The position numbers and the translations under genes were made by a program. The notes below the pieces were generated by a model. The model did no database searches. It was not told the origin of the DNA and worked only from the letters and a program-made list of their open reading frames with translations. From positions 1-28,303 of IMG/VR virus record IMGVR_UViG_3300043119_000535: DNA of 28,303 nucleotides; one strand, given 5' to 3'. The stretch comes from a virus. This document shows positions 1 to 5,964 of the stretch, in pieces (within the stretch, counting starts at the first letter, position 1; the number at the start of each line of letters is the position of its first letter).

Positions 1-2
1 GT

Positions 3-440
3 GAGACCGTTGAACGAACCAGCAAGCCGCTATACGCTATGAAAGACGGTGAAGACTACGGTTATGAGTCAGCAAGTTCAGATGCAGATAAAGCCGCAGG
101 ACTAAAGGCTAAGCCGTTGGTGATTTTTAGATACCTTGGGCGCAAAGGTGACACCTATCAAGTCGTGCTGATAAACGATAAATTCAGAAACGTTTTTGAG
201 GTAACAAAGCCTTTTGAATTTGCAAAAATCCATTCGTTTTACGGCGACAGATATCAGGGCAAAGAAATGATGCGTTTAACTGACGGCACGCTGGCCGCTG
301 CCGCAGTGCGTGATGCCATGCTTGGGCATATGAAACAATTCACTCGAGTTGAAAAAGGCGTTGTTACAACGCTATGGGTTGATGGTGAAAAAAAATCACT
401 TGTCGTTGAGGCTGCTGCTACATCTGGCGTAGTCCAATAA
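3..440 (+). CDS. Hypothetical protein, 5' end outside window
   Basis: The frame is open from the left edge of the window, so the ATG at 39 is probably internal and the true start lies upstream. The visible part is about 146 residues, hydrophilic and mixed alpha/beta, with a KPLVIFRYLGRKGD segment and no transmembrane helix. I do not recognise the family. It lacks the helix-turn-helix look of Mor/C regulators, which often sit just before the lysis genes in Mu-like phages. Its DNA is visibly richer in A/T than the structural genes that follow, so it may be an accessory (moron) gene of different origin. It ends 59 nt before the endolysin, with a candidate late promoter between them. Confidence 0.6.
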   Translation, partial: ETVERTSKPLYAMKDGEDYGYESASSDADKAAGLKAKPLVIFRYLGRKGDTYQVVLINDKFRNVFEVTKPFEFAKIHSFYGDRYQGKEMMRLTDGTLAAAAVRDAMLGHMKQFTRVEKGVVTTLWVDGEKKSLVVEAAATSGVVQ

Positions 441-499
441 CTACAGCGACTTAAACCAATTTACTAGCCCCCTTCGCGCGCACGCGGGATCATCCCGCC
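436..499 (+). promoter_or_regulatory. Candidate late promoter and leader before the lysis cassette
   Basis: The block TTTACTAGCC at 460-469 recurs exactly at 10167-10176, in front of the protease gene. Aligned without gaps, the 34 nt ending in this block match at 23 positions. Both copies then carry CACGCG(A)GGAT and reach the ATG at nearly the same distance (40 and 41 nt from the start of the block). TACTAG could serve as a -10 hexamer, and there is no clear -35, as expected for an activator-dependent promoter. In Mu, the lys and I genes are each preceded by a C-activated late promoter. The sequence similarity is observed; the promoter role is inferred. Confidence 0.6.
484..498 (+). repeat. 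Perfect 7-bp inverted repeat over the endolysin ribosome-binding site
   Basis: GCGGGAT-C-ATCCCGC is a perfect palindrome around one central base, ending one base before the endolysin ATG at 500. It contains the only purine-rich Shine-Dalgarno candidate (GGGA, 486-489). If it folds in the mRNA it would hide the ribosome-binding site and could delay endolysin translation. The copy of the leader at 10191-10201 keeps the GAGGAT but not the right arm of the palindrome. Confidence 0.5.
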
Positions 500-1180
500 A
501 TGCTCGCAACATCCAACAGCCCCTCAGTAACTGTTCCGCTTGCCAAACAAGTCGGCCAGCTGCCCCCACGCCCGGTTGACCTGATCGTCATCCATTGCTC
601 GGCCACGCCAAGTGGCAAGCCGCTCACCCTTGGCAAACCGGGTCAGCCCGGCTACCAAAACGCACCCAAGATCATCAATGCCTGGCACGCTGCGCGGCAG
701 TTCAAGCGCCGCAGTGAAGACGTTCGGGCTTTCAGCTCGGCGCTGCCGTCCATTGGCTACCACTACGTCATTGACCTGAGTGGCGAGGTGTGGTCTGGCC
801 GGGGTTTAAACGAGGTGGGTGCGCACGCGCAGTTCTTTAATGCCCGCAGCATTGGCATTTGCCTGGTGGGTGGGTCTGAGCGCGACGCCAAGTACACCGC
901 CGCCCAATGGAAGAGCCTGGCCGAGGTGGTCACCATGCTGCTGGTGCAGTACGGTCTGCCAGCCGCAGCGCCAAAGCGCGCCAAGAGCGACTACAACCCC
1001 ACCGGCTACAGCGTCAGTGGCGGCGTGTGTGGCCACCGCGACGTGAGCCCCGACACCAACAAAGACGGAACGATTCAAGCCTTTGAGTGGCTCAAAACCT
1101 GCCCCGGCTTTGACGTGGCCGCGTGGCTCAAAAACGGCATGCAGCCCACGGCTGCGCAAATTTGTGAGGTGAAACCATGA
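500..1180 (+). CDS. N-acetylmuramoyl-L-alanine amidase (phage endolysin)
   Basis: A 226-residue amidase_2/PGRP-type enzyme that would cut the amide bond between N-acetylmuramic acid and L-alanine in peptidoglycan to release phage. Visible motifs are the first Zn-ligand histidine in VIHCSAT (about residue 32), the YHYVID core strand (about 88), and near the C-terminus GHRDVSPDTNKDGTI followed by KTCPGFD, which supply a second histidine and the cysteine ligand typical of the family. There is no N-terminal signal peptide, so export would need a holin. It heads the lysis operon, in the place of Mu lys. Its stop overlaps the next start (ATGA). Confidence 0.93.
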   Translation: MLATSNSPSVTVPLAKQVGQLPPRPVDLIVIHCSATPSGKPLTLGKPGQPGYQNAPKIINAWHAARQFKRRSEDVRAFSSALPSIGYHYVIDLSGEVWSGRGLNEVGAHAQFFNARSIGICLVGGSERDAKYTAAQWKSLAEVVTMLLVQYGLPAAAPKRAKSDYNPTGYSVSGGVCGHRDVSPDTNKDGTIQAFEWLKTCPGFDVAAWLKNGMQPTAAQICEVKP

Positions 1181-1386
1181 ACCCAACAACCCAAGATTCC
1201 AAACCCTGGTACTTGTCAAAGACGCTGTGGTTTAACGCCATCTGTCTGGCACTGGCTGCGGCTGAGACGCAGCTCAAGGTATTGCAAGGCGTATTGCCTG
1301 GCGGCGTGTATGCCTGGCTGGCTTTCGTGCTGCCAGTGGGCAATGCCGCGCTGCGCTTTGTGACCAGCACGGCGGTGGGCAAATGA
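1177..1386 (+). CDS. Small membrane protein, putative holin
   Basis: A 69-residue protein with two hydrophobic stretches (about residues 17-28 and 42-60) separated by a short polar link, and a basic C-terminus. A two-helix protein of this size, coupled by ATGA overlap to the endolysin upstream and to Rz downstream, fits a class II holin that opens the inner membrane to the amidase. A GAGGTG Shine-Dalgarno lies about 6 nt before the ATG. The holin role rests on size, topology and position; I see no diagnostic holin motif. Confidence 0.6.
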   Translation: MNPTTQDSKPWYLSKTLWFNAICLALAAAETQLKVLQGVLPGGVYAWLAFVLPVGNAALRFVTSTAVGK

Positions 1387-1964
1387 CTGCGATGGCCGTG
1401 CGCCTGTTGGTTGCGCTGGCGCTATTGGCTGGCGCGTACTGGGCGGGCGATCACAACCGCAATAACGCCTGGCTGGCCAAGCAGGCCAGCGTCGAGCGCG
1501 ATGCGCATGCCAAGTATGAAGCCGAGGTGATGCGCGGCAACGATGCATTTGGCGCATTCCTGGTCGAGCACCAGGCCATGCAAGGCAAGTTTGAAAACCT
1601 GACGGAGAAATTCAATGAACTTGGAAAACGTGCCCCTCTACTCGCTGCTCGCAGTCCTGGTGTTGTTTGCGGGCCTGCTCCTGGTGAAGCCGAAATGGGT
1701 GTGGCTGCTGTACCTGATGTGGGTGCTCCTGATCGCCTTACTACTGGTGCTGTCTGGATGTGGAACAGCGCCCTTACAGGTACAGACCAGCCCTCCGGTG
1801 CCTGCGGCCTTGCTGATACCTCCCAGGCCGCCTGTGCTGCTGCAACCACCGCCACCGTCGACGACGCCTGGGCCAACCACAAAACCAACGCCCAGCTCTG
1901 TGCCGAAGACCGGCTCGTACACCAGCGCCTTTTTGATTATTTAACCTCAAGGAAAACCAAATGA
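1383..1964 (+). CDS. Rz: Rz-like inner-membrane spanin (i-spanin)
   Basis: A 193-residue protein with an N-terminal signal-anchor (about residues 3-20, VRLLVALALLAGAYWAG) followed by a charged, helical periplasmic stretch (about 25-80) suited to coiled-coil formation, then an Ala/Gly-rich region and a polar C-terminus with several cysteines. I-spanins join an outer-membrane lipoprotein to fuse the two membranes in the last step of lysis. The Rz1 gene lies entirely inside it in another frame, the classic spanin arrangement. It is longer than lambda Rz (153 residues); the extra length covers the part that overlaps Rz1. Start and stop both overlap neighbours by ATGA. Confidence 0.8.
   Translation: MTAMAVRLLVALALLAGAYWAGDHNRNNAWLAKQASVERDAHAKYEAEVMRGNDAFGAFLVEHQAMQGKFENLTEKFNELGKRAPLLAARSPGVVCGPAPGEAEMGVAAVPDVGAPDRLTTGAVWMWNSALTGTDQPSGACGLADTSQAACAAATTATVDDAWANHKTNAQLCAEDRLVHQRLFDYLTSRKTK
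1615..1944 (+). CDS. Rz1: Rz1-like outer-membrane lipoprotein (o-spanin), embedded in Rz
   Basis: The sequence has a lipobox LSGC (cysteine at residue 49 from this start) after a hydrophobic stretch, followed by a proline-rich tail (PPRPPVLLQPPPPSTTPGP), the hallmarks of Rz1. The whole gene lies in another frame of Rz. Two starts are possible. ATG 1615 has a good Shine-Dalgarno (CGGAG, 8-9 nt upstream) but adds a second hydrophobic segment before the lipobox. ATG 1717 has no visible ribosome site but gives a textbook short lipoprotein signal with cysteine at residue 15. The mature protein is the same either way. The partner is the Rz product. Confidence 0.8.
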   Translation: MNLENVPLYSLLAVLVLFAGLLLVKPKWVWLLYLMWVLLIALLLVLSGCGTAPLQVQTSPPVPAALLIPPRPPVLLQPPPPSTTPGPTTKPTPSSVPKTGSYTSAFLII

Positions 1965-2488
1965 AAAACACCTTTAAAAGCACATTAATTTATGTGCTGA
2001 TGTGCATGGCCGTAGCGGCCTGCGCTGTGCTGGCCACCAAGCCCGCCCACGCCGTCGCCTTGAGCGACTACCTGGAAAACAAACTCACCGACCATGTCTT
2101 TCGCGGTCAGGTGTACACCGCGCCCACCACCATTTACGTGGCGCTGTTCACCAGCGCGTGCAGTGACGCGGCTGCTGGTACCGAGGTAACAGGCGGCAGC
2201 TACGCCCGGCCTGGTGTGACCACCACGCTGGCCAACTGGGCAGGCACACAAGCCGCAGCCAGCACCGCCGCCAGCAGCGGCACCAGCGGCACCACCAGCA
2301 ACAACGTGGTGGTGACCTTTGCCACGCCCAGCGCTGGCTGGGGATTGGTCACGCACATTGGCCTGATGGACGCGCTGACCAGCGGCAACATGCTGGTGTG
2401 TACAGCGCTCACGGTTGGCAAGACGATCAACAGCGGCGACACGGTCAGCTTCCCGGCTGCGTCCCTCACCAACCAGATTGACAACTGA
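1961..2488 (+). CDS. Gp80-type phage tail-fibre-like protein with N-terminal signal peptide
   Basis: Residues 32-175 look like the small 'phage tail fiber' domain seen in many phages: LSDYLENKLTDHVFRG, then PTTIYVALFTS, EVTGGSYARPGV, a Ser/Thr/Ala-rich link, and a C-terminal THIGLMDA...GNMLVCTALT...INSGDTVSF. In front is a typical Sec signal: a basic start (MKNTFK), a hydrophobic core and an AHA cleavage motif before VALSDY. AVAAC also makes a weak lipobox. The usual family start corresponds to about LSDYLEN, so the leader is extra. The ATG has a good AAGGA site and overlaps the Rz stop by ATGA, so the long form is probably what is made. The Gp80-like family name is from memory. Confidence 0.7.
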   Translation: MKNTFKSTLIYVLMCMAVAACAVLATKPAHAVALSDYLENKLTDHVFRGQVYTAPTTIYVALFTSACSDAAAGTEVTGGSYARPGVTTTLANWAGTQAAASTAASSGTSGTTSNNVVVTFATPSAGWGLVTHIGLMDALTSGNMLVCTALTVGKTINSGDTVSFPAASLTNQIDN

Positions 2489-2521
2489 TCCACCAGCTCG
2501 TCACCAGGCACAGCGCAAAAC

Positions 2522-3343
2522 ATGACCATCACCACACGCGACCAGCTTATTGACGGCCTTGGCAACAAGTCGACCCGGCTTGTGGTTGACAAGGCCAGCA
2601 TTGCAAACACGGCAGCCGGGCAAATCCACAGCCTGTGGCGTGCCACGGGCGTGCCCGGCCAGGGGGCCATACCGGCAGCCGCAGCGGTGTGTACCGGCGC
2701 GCTGCTGGGTGCAATGGGGTTTGCCGATGTGGTTGCACCCGTTGAGCAGTACCTGGGGCAGTTTCGCCTGACCACGGGTAACAACGCCACCAGTGTTGAA
2801 ATACACGACAGGCTGGCACACATGGGCGGCTTGAACGGCACGGTTCTTACCGCGCAAACCGTGGGTGTTGATGTATCAGGCGCAACGAACAACCTGCCCG
2901 ACCGCATTGGCGACACCAACTACAGCGACGTGCAGTGGTTCCTGGAGTGGTACACCGACACGGGCGCGACATCGGTCAATCACACCTTGGCCGTGACCTA
3001 TGACGACGATAGCACTGGCAATGTGGTGTTGACGGCGGTAGGTGCCACAGTACGCGCATCGCGCAAGATACCTATCCTGCCAGCCGTCTCGGGCCGCTTT
3101 ATCAAGCGCATAAACACCGATACGCTGTCAGCCACCACGGGCACGGCAGGCAACTTTGGCGTGACGGCCACCCGGCTGCGGGCAGGCATTGCCACCGACA
3201 TAGCCAACAAGACCGAGGTGTACGACTGGGCCAAGCTGGGCTTTCCCAATGTACCCAACCAGGCTTGCCTGTACATGCTCATGCTGTGCAGCACCACCAC
3301 GACTGGCGTGGTGCGTGGCGGCGGCAAGATTGTGTTTGGGTAG
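2522..3343 (+). CDS. Hypothetical phage structural protein, fibre cassette
   Basis: A 273-residue protein of no family I can name. The N-terminal half has an Ala/Gly-rich hydrophobic part (about residues 45-70) containing CTGALLGAMGFAD. The rest is beta-rich with many Thr/Val/Gly strands (DVQWFLEWYTDTGATSVNHTL; GNVVLTAVGATVRASRKIPILP), as in phage fibre or carbohydrate-binding domains. It has no signal peptide. It lies between the Gp80-type protein and the repeat protein and is transcribed with them, so a role in a fibre or other surface structure is inferred from context only. The Shine-Dalgarno is weak. Confidence 0.65.
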   Translation: MTITTRDQLIDGLGNKSTRLVVDKASIANTAAGQIHSLWRATGVPGQGAIPAAAAVCTGALLGAMGFADVVAPVEQYLGQFRLTTGNNATSVEIHDRLAHMGGLNGTVLTAQTVGVDVSGATNNLPDRIGDTNYSDVQWFLEWYTDTGATSVNHTLAVTYDDDSTGNVVLTAVGATVRASRKIPILPAVSGRFIKRINTDTLSATTGTAGNFGVTATRLRAGIATDIANKTEVYDWAKLGFPNVPNQACLYMLMLCSTTTTGVVRGGGKIVFG

Positions 3344-3349
3344 CCAGGT

Positions 3350-4381
3350 ATGGTTCGCTTTCCTGAAATTGACTTGCCAGGCGGCATTGGCGGCGGTGAT
3401 GACGTGTGGGACGAGGGCGGTGCGGGACTGCTGTTGGCCGACGACTACTTTGCCGCCGCGCTTGTTGACCTGGCAGCCAACGCCGCCAGCACGGCCAGCG
3501 CATCGGCAGCGCTGCAACTGTTCAAAAACCTGCAAGCTGCTGCACTGGGCCAGGCTACGGCCACAGCTGACTTGTCGGTGGTGGCTGGCAGTGGTGTGGT
3601 GGACCTGGCTGCCAACGCCCTGGGGCAAGCGGCTGCAAGCGCCGGCTTGTTCAAAGCCGCCAGCCTGGCAGCCAACGCACAAGGCCAAGCCGCTGCGACC
3701 GCCAACATAAGCAAGGGCGTGAGCTTGAGTGCCGCCAGCCTGGGTGTGGCCACGGCCACTGGGTCAATCAGCAAGTCTGTGCCGCTGGCTGCAAGCGCTG
3801 TGGGCGCTGCCGTGGCCGGTGGGCAGCTGTCTATCACCGTGGTGCTGGGCGCTAACGCTTTGGGCCAAGCCAGCAGCAACGCCACGCTGGCTTTGATGAT
3901 TAATTTAAGCGCTGCTGCTGTTGCCCAGGCACAGGCCAGCGCCGCGCTGCAAGTAGGCGGCGTTGCCGCGCTGGCGGCCAACGCCCAGGCACAGGCTACG
4001 GCGGGGGCCACGCTGATGCTGCAAGTGCCTTTAACTGCCGCTGCACTGGCACAAGCAGCCAGCACCGGGCACTTGGTTTTGACGGTGCCATTGACGGCCA
4101 CTGCACTGGCGCAGGCCAGCAGCTCGGCTGGGCTGGCGCTGACGGTTAACTTGGCCGCTGGTGCCTTGGGGGCCAGCACGGCCAGTGCGGCGCTGCAAGT
4201 ACTGCTGCCCAAACTGGTGACCACACCAGGCTACTTGGCGCGCAGCGCTGGGCGTTGCTGGGCAGCCAGCGGCAAGCCGCGCAACTATGCCGCCCGTGCC
4301 GTTGCTAGAGCCTGGTGCGCCAGTGGCAAGCCCCGCAGCTACCGCGCCAAGGCACTGCGCCGCAACTGGAGCGCCGCATGA
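3350..4381 (+). CDS. Ala-rich 20-residue tandem-repeat protein, putative fibre shaft
   Basis: A 343-residue protein. After an acidic, Gly-rich N-terminus (1-35) come twelve repeats whose leading leucines fall at residues 41, 61, 86, 106, 126, 146, 166, 186, 208, 228, 248 and 268. The spacing is 20 residues, with one insertion of five and one of two. The consensus is roughly LxANALGQAxASAxLxLxV. Such regular short hydrophobic/small-residue repeats suggest a beta-solenoid or other fibrous shaft. The C-terminus (295-343) switches to a basic repeat of 18 residues (Tyr295, Tyr313, Tyr331; WxASGKPR twice). The stop overlaps the next ATG (ATGA at 4378). The family was not recognised; the fibre role is inferred. 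Confidence 0.7.
   Translation: MVRFPEIDLPGGIGGGDDVWDEGGAGLLLADDYFAAALVDLAANAASTASASAALQLFKNLQAAALGQATATADLSVVAGSGVVDLAANALGQAAASAGLFKAASLAANAQGQAAATANISKGVSLSAASLGVATATGSISKSVPLAASAVGAAVAGGQLSITVVLGANALGQASSNATLALMINLSAAAVAQAQASAALQVGGVAALAANAQAQATAGATLMLQVPLTAAALAQAASTGHLVLTVPLTATALAQASSSAGLALTVNLAAGALGASTASAALQVLLPKLVTTPGYLARSAGRCWAASGKPRNYAARAVARAWCASGKPRSYRAKALRRNWSAA
3470..4210 (+). repeat. Coding tandem repeats, about 60-nt period, 12 copies
   Basis: The DNA encodes twelve diverged 20-residue units. At the DNA level they share pieces such as CTGGCAGCCAACGC and CTGGGCCAAGC, but copies differ at many synonymous sites. The array is therefore old or was selected for protein sequence rather than recently amplified. 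Confidence 0.8.
4232..4378 (+). repeat. Basic 18-residue coding repeat (2.5 copies)
   Basis: Two and a half copies of a 54-nt unit encode Y-x-A-R/K-A-(4)-W-x-A-S-G-K-P-R-x. The two full copies share GCCAG(C/T)GGCAAGCC. The unit is Arg/Lys-rich, unlike the uncharged shaft in front of it, and ends the protein. Confidence 0.75.
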
Positions 4382-4686
4382 TTGATGACATCACCTGGCC
4401 TGTTAAACACCCGGTTGAACGGGTAACGGCTGAGTTTGACTTTGGCCCCAGCATGCCAGCGGGGGACACGCTGGCCAGCGTGCAAATGAGCGTAACCACC
4501 TTACAAGGCGTTGACGCTGCGCCCGGTGCGCTTGTGTATGGCGCGGCCCAGCTCAAAGGAGCGCGGGCTTATCAGGCACTGACAGGTGGGCTTGATGGTT
4601 GCAGCTATCGGGTGGAATGCCGGGGCACCACCGCCAATAACAACTTGCTGCTGCTGGCGCGTGTGCTGCCAGTGGTGCTTTACTGA
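4378..4686 (+). CDS. Possible phage fibre-tail adaptor-like protein
   Basis: A 102-residue protein starting MIDDITWPVKHPVERV. The start at 4378 is chosen because it overlaps the stop of the repeat protein (ATGA). An in-frame ATG at 4315 lies deep inside the upstream gene and is less likely. The middle and C-terminus (TLASVQMSVTTLQGVD ... GLDGCSYRVECRGTTANN ... LLLLARVLPVVLY) resemble an immunoglobulin-like fold in small proteins annotated as phage fibre-tail adaptors, with a DGxxYxVxCxxxT core. It closes the fibre cassette. The adaptor call is a resemblance from memory, not a firm match. Confidence 0.6.
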   Translation: MIDDITWPVKHPVERVTAEFDFGPSMPAGDTLASVQMSVTTLQGVDAAPGALVYGAAQLKGARAYQALTGGLDGCSYRVECRGTTANNNLLLLARVLPVVLY

Positions 4687-4710
4687 TTTGACTTAACGGA
4701 GATGAAGCGT

Positions 4711-5079
4711 ATGGATCTGGATTACAACGCCGCCAAGTTTTGGCTCGACGTGGCGCAGTGGCTGTTTATTGGCGGGTTGGCCGTGTGGGCTTACCTGCGC
4801 GGCAAGGACAGTGACAACAAGCAAGCCATCAAGGCCGTGGCCGACGAACTGGCCGAGTTCATTGCGCAAAGCCGCTTGGCCAATGACGACCAAAACCACC
4901 GCCTGACCACGCTGCAAGAAAAAGTCAGCCACCTGCCGACCGAGCAGGACTTGACGCATTTGAGCAACGACATGAGCAGCGTCAAGGCGCAGATCAACGG
5001 CATGGCCAGCCTGCTGAGCCGGGTTGAGCATCAAACCAATTTAATCCACGACCACCTCTTGAACAACAAACAGCGATAA
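4711..5079 (+). CDS. DUF2730 family protein (Mu gp25-like)
   Basis: A 122-residue protein with one N-terminal transmembrane helix (about residues 9-26, FWLDVAQWLFIGGLAVWAYL) followed by a long charged, probably coiled-coil region with heptad-like Leu/Val spacing. This matches the small DUF2730/gp25 proteins that precede the terminase genes in Mu-like phages; their function is unknown. The start at 4711 is preferred over ATG 4702 because the Shine-Dalgarno CGGAG (4697-4701) abuts 4702 but is 9 nt from 4711. Confidence 0.75.
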   Translation: MDLDYNAAKFWLDVAQWLFIGGLAVWAYLRGKDSDNKQAIKAVADELAEFIAQSRLANDDQNHRLTTLQEKVSHLPTEQDLTHLSNDMSSVKAQINGMASLLSRVEHQTNLIHDHLLNNKQR

Positions 5080-5084
5080 GCCAC

Positions 5085-5378
5085 ATGAGCTACCAAACCA
5101 CCATCACTGAAGACCGCCGCCTGAGCCTGCTGCTGGTGCTGGCCGAGACGCCTGGCTACAGCGCCAACGCCTTTTTGCTGCGCGATGCGATCGACGGCAT
5201 TTATGGCCATAGCGCCAGCGTTGACCTGGTGCGCACAGATATTGCCTGGCTGGCCGAGCAGCAGCTGGTGACCAGCCGCAGCACCGGCGATGTGACGCTG
5301 GCCACGCTGACGGCACGCGGCGCAGATGTGGCCGCTGGCCGTGCCACTGTGCCAGGCGTTAAAAAGCCGATGCCCTGA
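5085..5378 (+). CDS. Winged-helix phage protein, VpaChn25_0724/Mu gp26 type
   Basis: A 97-residue protein. RRLSLLLVLAETPGYSANAFLLRDAIDGIYGHSASVDLVRTDIAWLAEQQLV is a winged helix-turn-helix, followed by a beta wing (STGDVTLATLTARG) and the family's characteristic C-terminal AAGRATVPGVKKP. Proteins of this kind lie directly before the small terminase in Mu-like phages. The role is unknown, though DNA binding is likely from the fold. It starts 6 nt after the DUF2730 gene. Confidence 0.8.
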   Translation: MSYQTTITEDRRLSLLLVLAETPGYSANAFLLRDAIDGIYGHSASVDLVRTDIAWLAEQQLVTSRSTGDVTLATLTARGADVAAGRATVPGVKKPMP

Positions 5379-5391
5379 AGGGCGGTTTCAA

Positions 5392-5964
5392 ATGACTGAA
5401 AAAAGCACCTTCAAAAGGAAGCCATCACGGCCCAGCCAGATCACCAAGCTTGACCCGTCCATCAAGCAGGCGGTAGACACCGCTGTGCGCGAAGGCCGCG
5501 CCACGATCGACGAGATCGTGCTGCTGGTCGACCAGCTCGGTGGCGAGGCCAGCCGCAGCAGTGTGGGCCGCTACGTCAAGAATGCCAGGGAGCGCATGGA
5601 AGACTACCGCCAGGCCACCCAGGTGGCAGCGGTGTGGGTGGACAAGCTGGGCAAAGAACCAGAAGGCGACGTGGGCCGCATGCTGCTGGAGATGCTGCGC
5701 GTGGTGGCGTTTAAAACCATTGGCGACATTGAGACCGCCAGCCCTGAAGACCTGATGTTCCTGGGCAAGGCATTAAAAGACTTTGCTGGCGCTGACAAGC
5801 TGGCGGTCGACAAAGCCTTTGCGCTGCGCAAGCTGATTGCTGCTGAAGCGGCCAAGGTGGCTGCTGATGTCACCAAGACGGCCAAAAAGGCCGGGCTGAC
5901 TGACGAGACCATTGAGATGATTCGTGCCAAGATTTTGGGCATACCCGAGGCTAAGAAGCAATGA
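5392..5964 (+). CDS. terS: DUF3486 family protein, putative small terminase (Mu gp27-like)
   Basis: A 190-residue protein with a basic N-terminus (KSTFKRKPSRPSQITKLDPSIKQAVDTAVREG) and a helix-turn-helix-like segment (TIDEIVLLVDQLGGEASRSSVGRYVKNARERM, about residues 38-68), then a helical region ending in Lys-rich helices. It is the DNA-recognition subunit that would pick the packaging site and hand DNA to the large terminase encoded directly after it, with ATGA overlap. The start at 5392 is chosen over an upstream in-frame ATG (5326) that falls inside the previous gene; GGGCGG lies just before it. Confidence 0.82.
   Translation: MTEKSTFKRKPSRPSQITKLDPSIKQAVDTAVREGRATIDEIVLLVDQLGGEASRSSVGRYVKNARERMEDYRQATQVAAVWVDKLGKEPEGDVGRMLLEMLRVVAFKTIGDIETASPEDLMFLGKALKDFAGADKLAVDKAFALRKLIAAEAAKVAADVTKTAKKAGLTDETIEMIRAKILGIPEAKKQ

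Noticed and set aside
3470-4210. CRISPR-like array because of the regular 60-nt period
   Set aside because: The period is a protein repeat within one open frame; there are no identical repeats with unique spacers and no cas genes.
3445-4224. Ala/Ser/Cys-rich minus-strand frame opposite the repeat protein
   Set aside because: Its repeats merely mirror those of the + strand gene; the + strand frame has coupled starts and stops and the regular 20-residue pattern.
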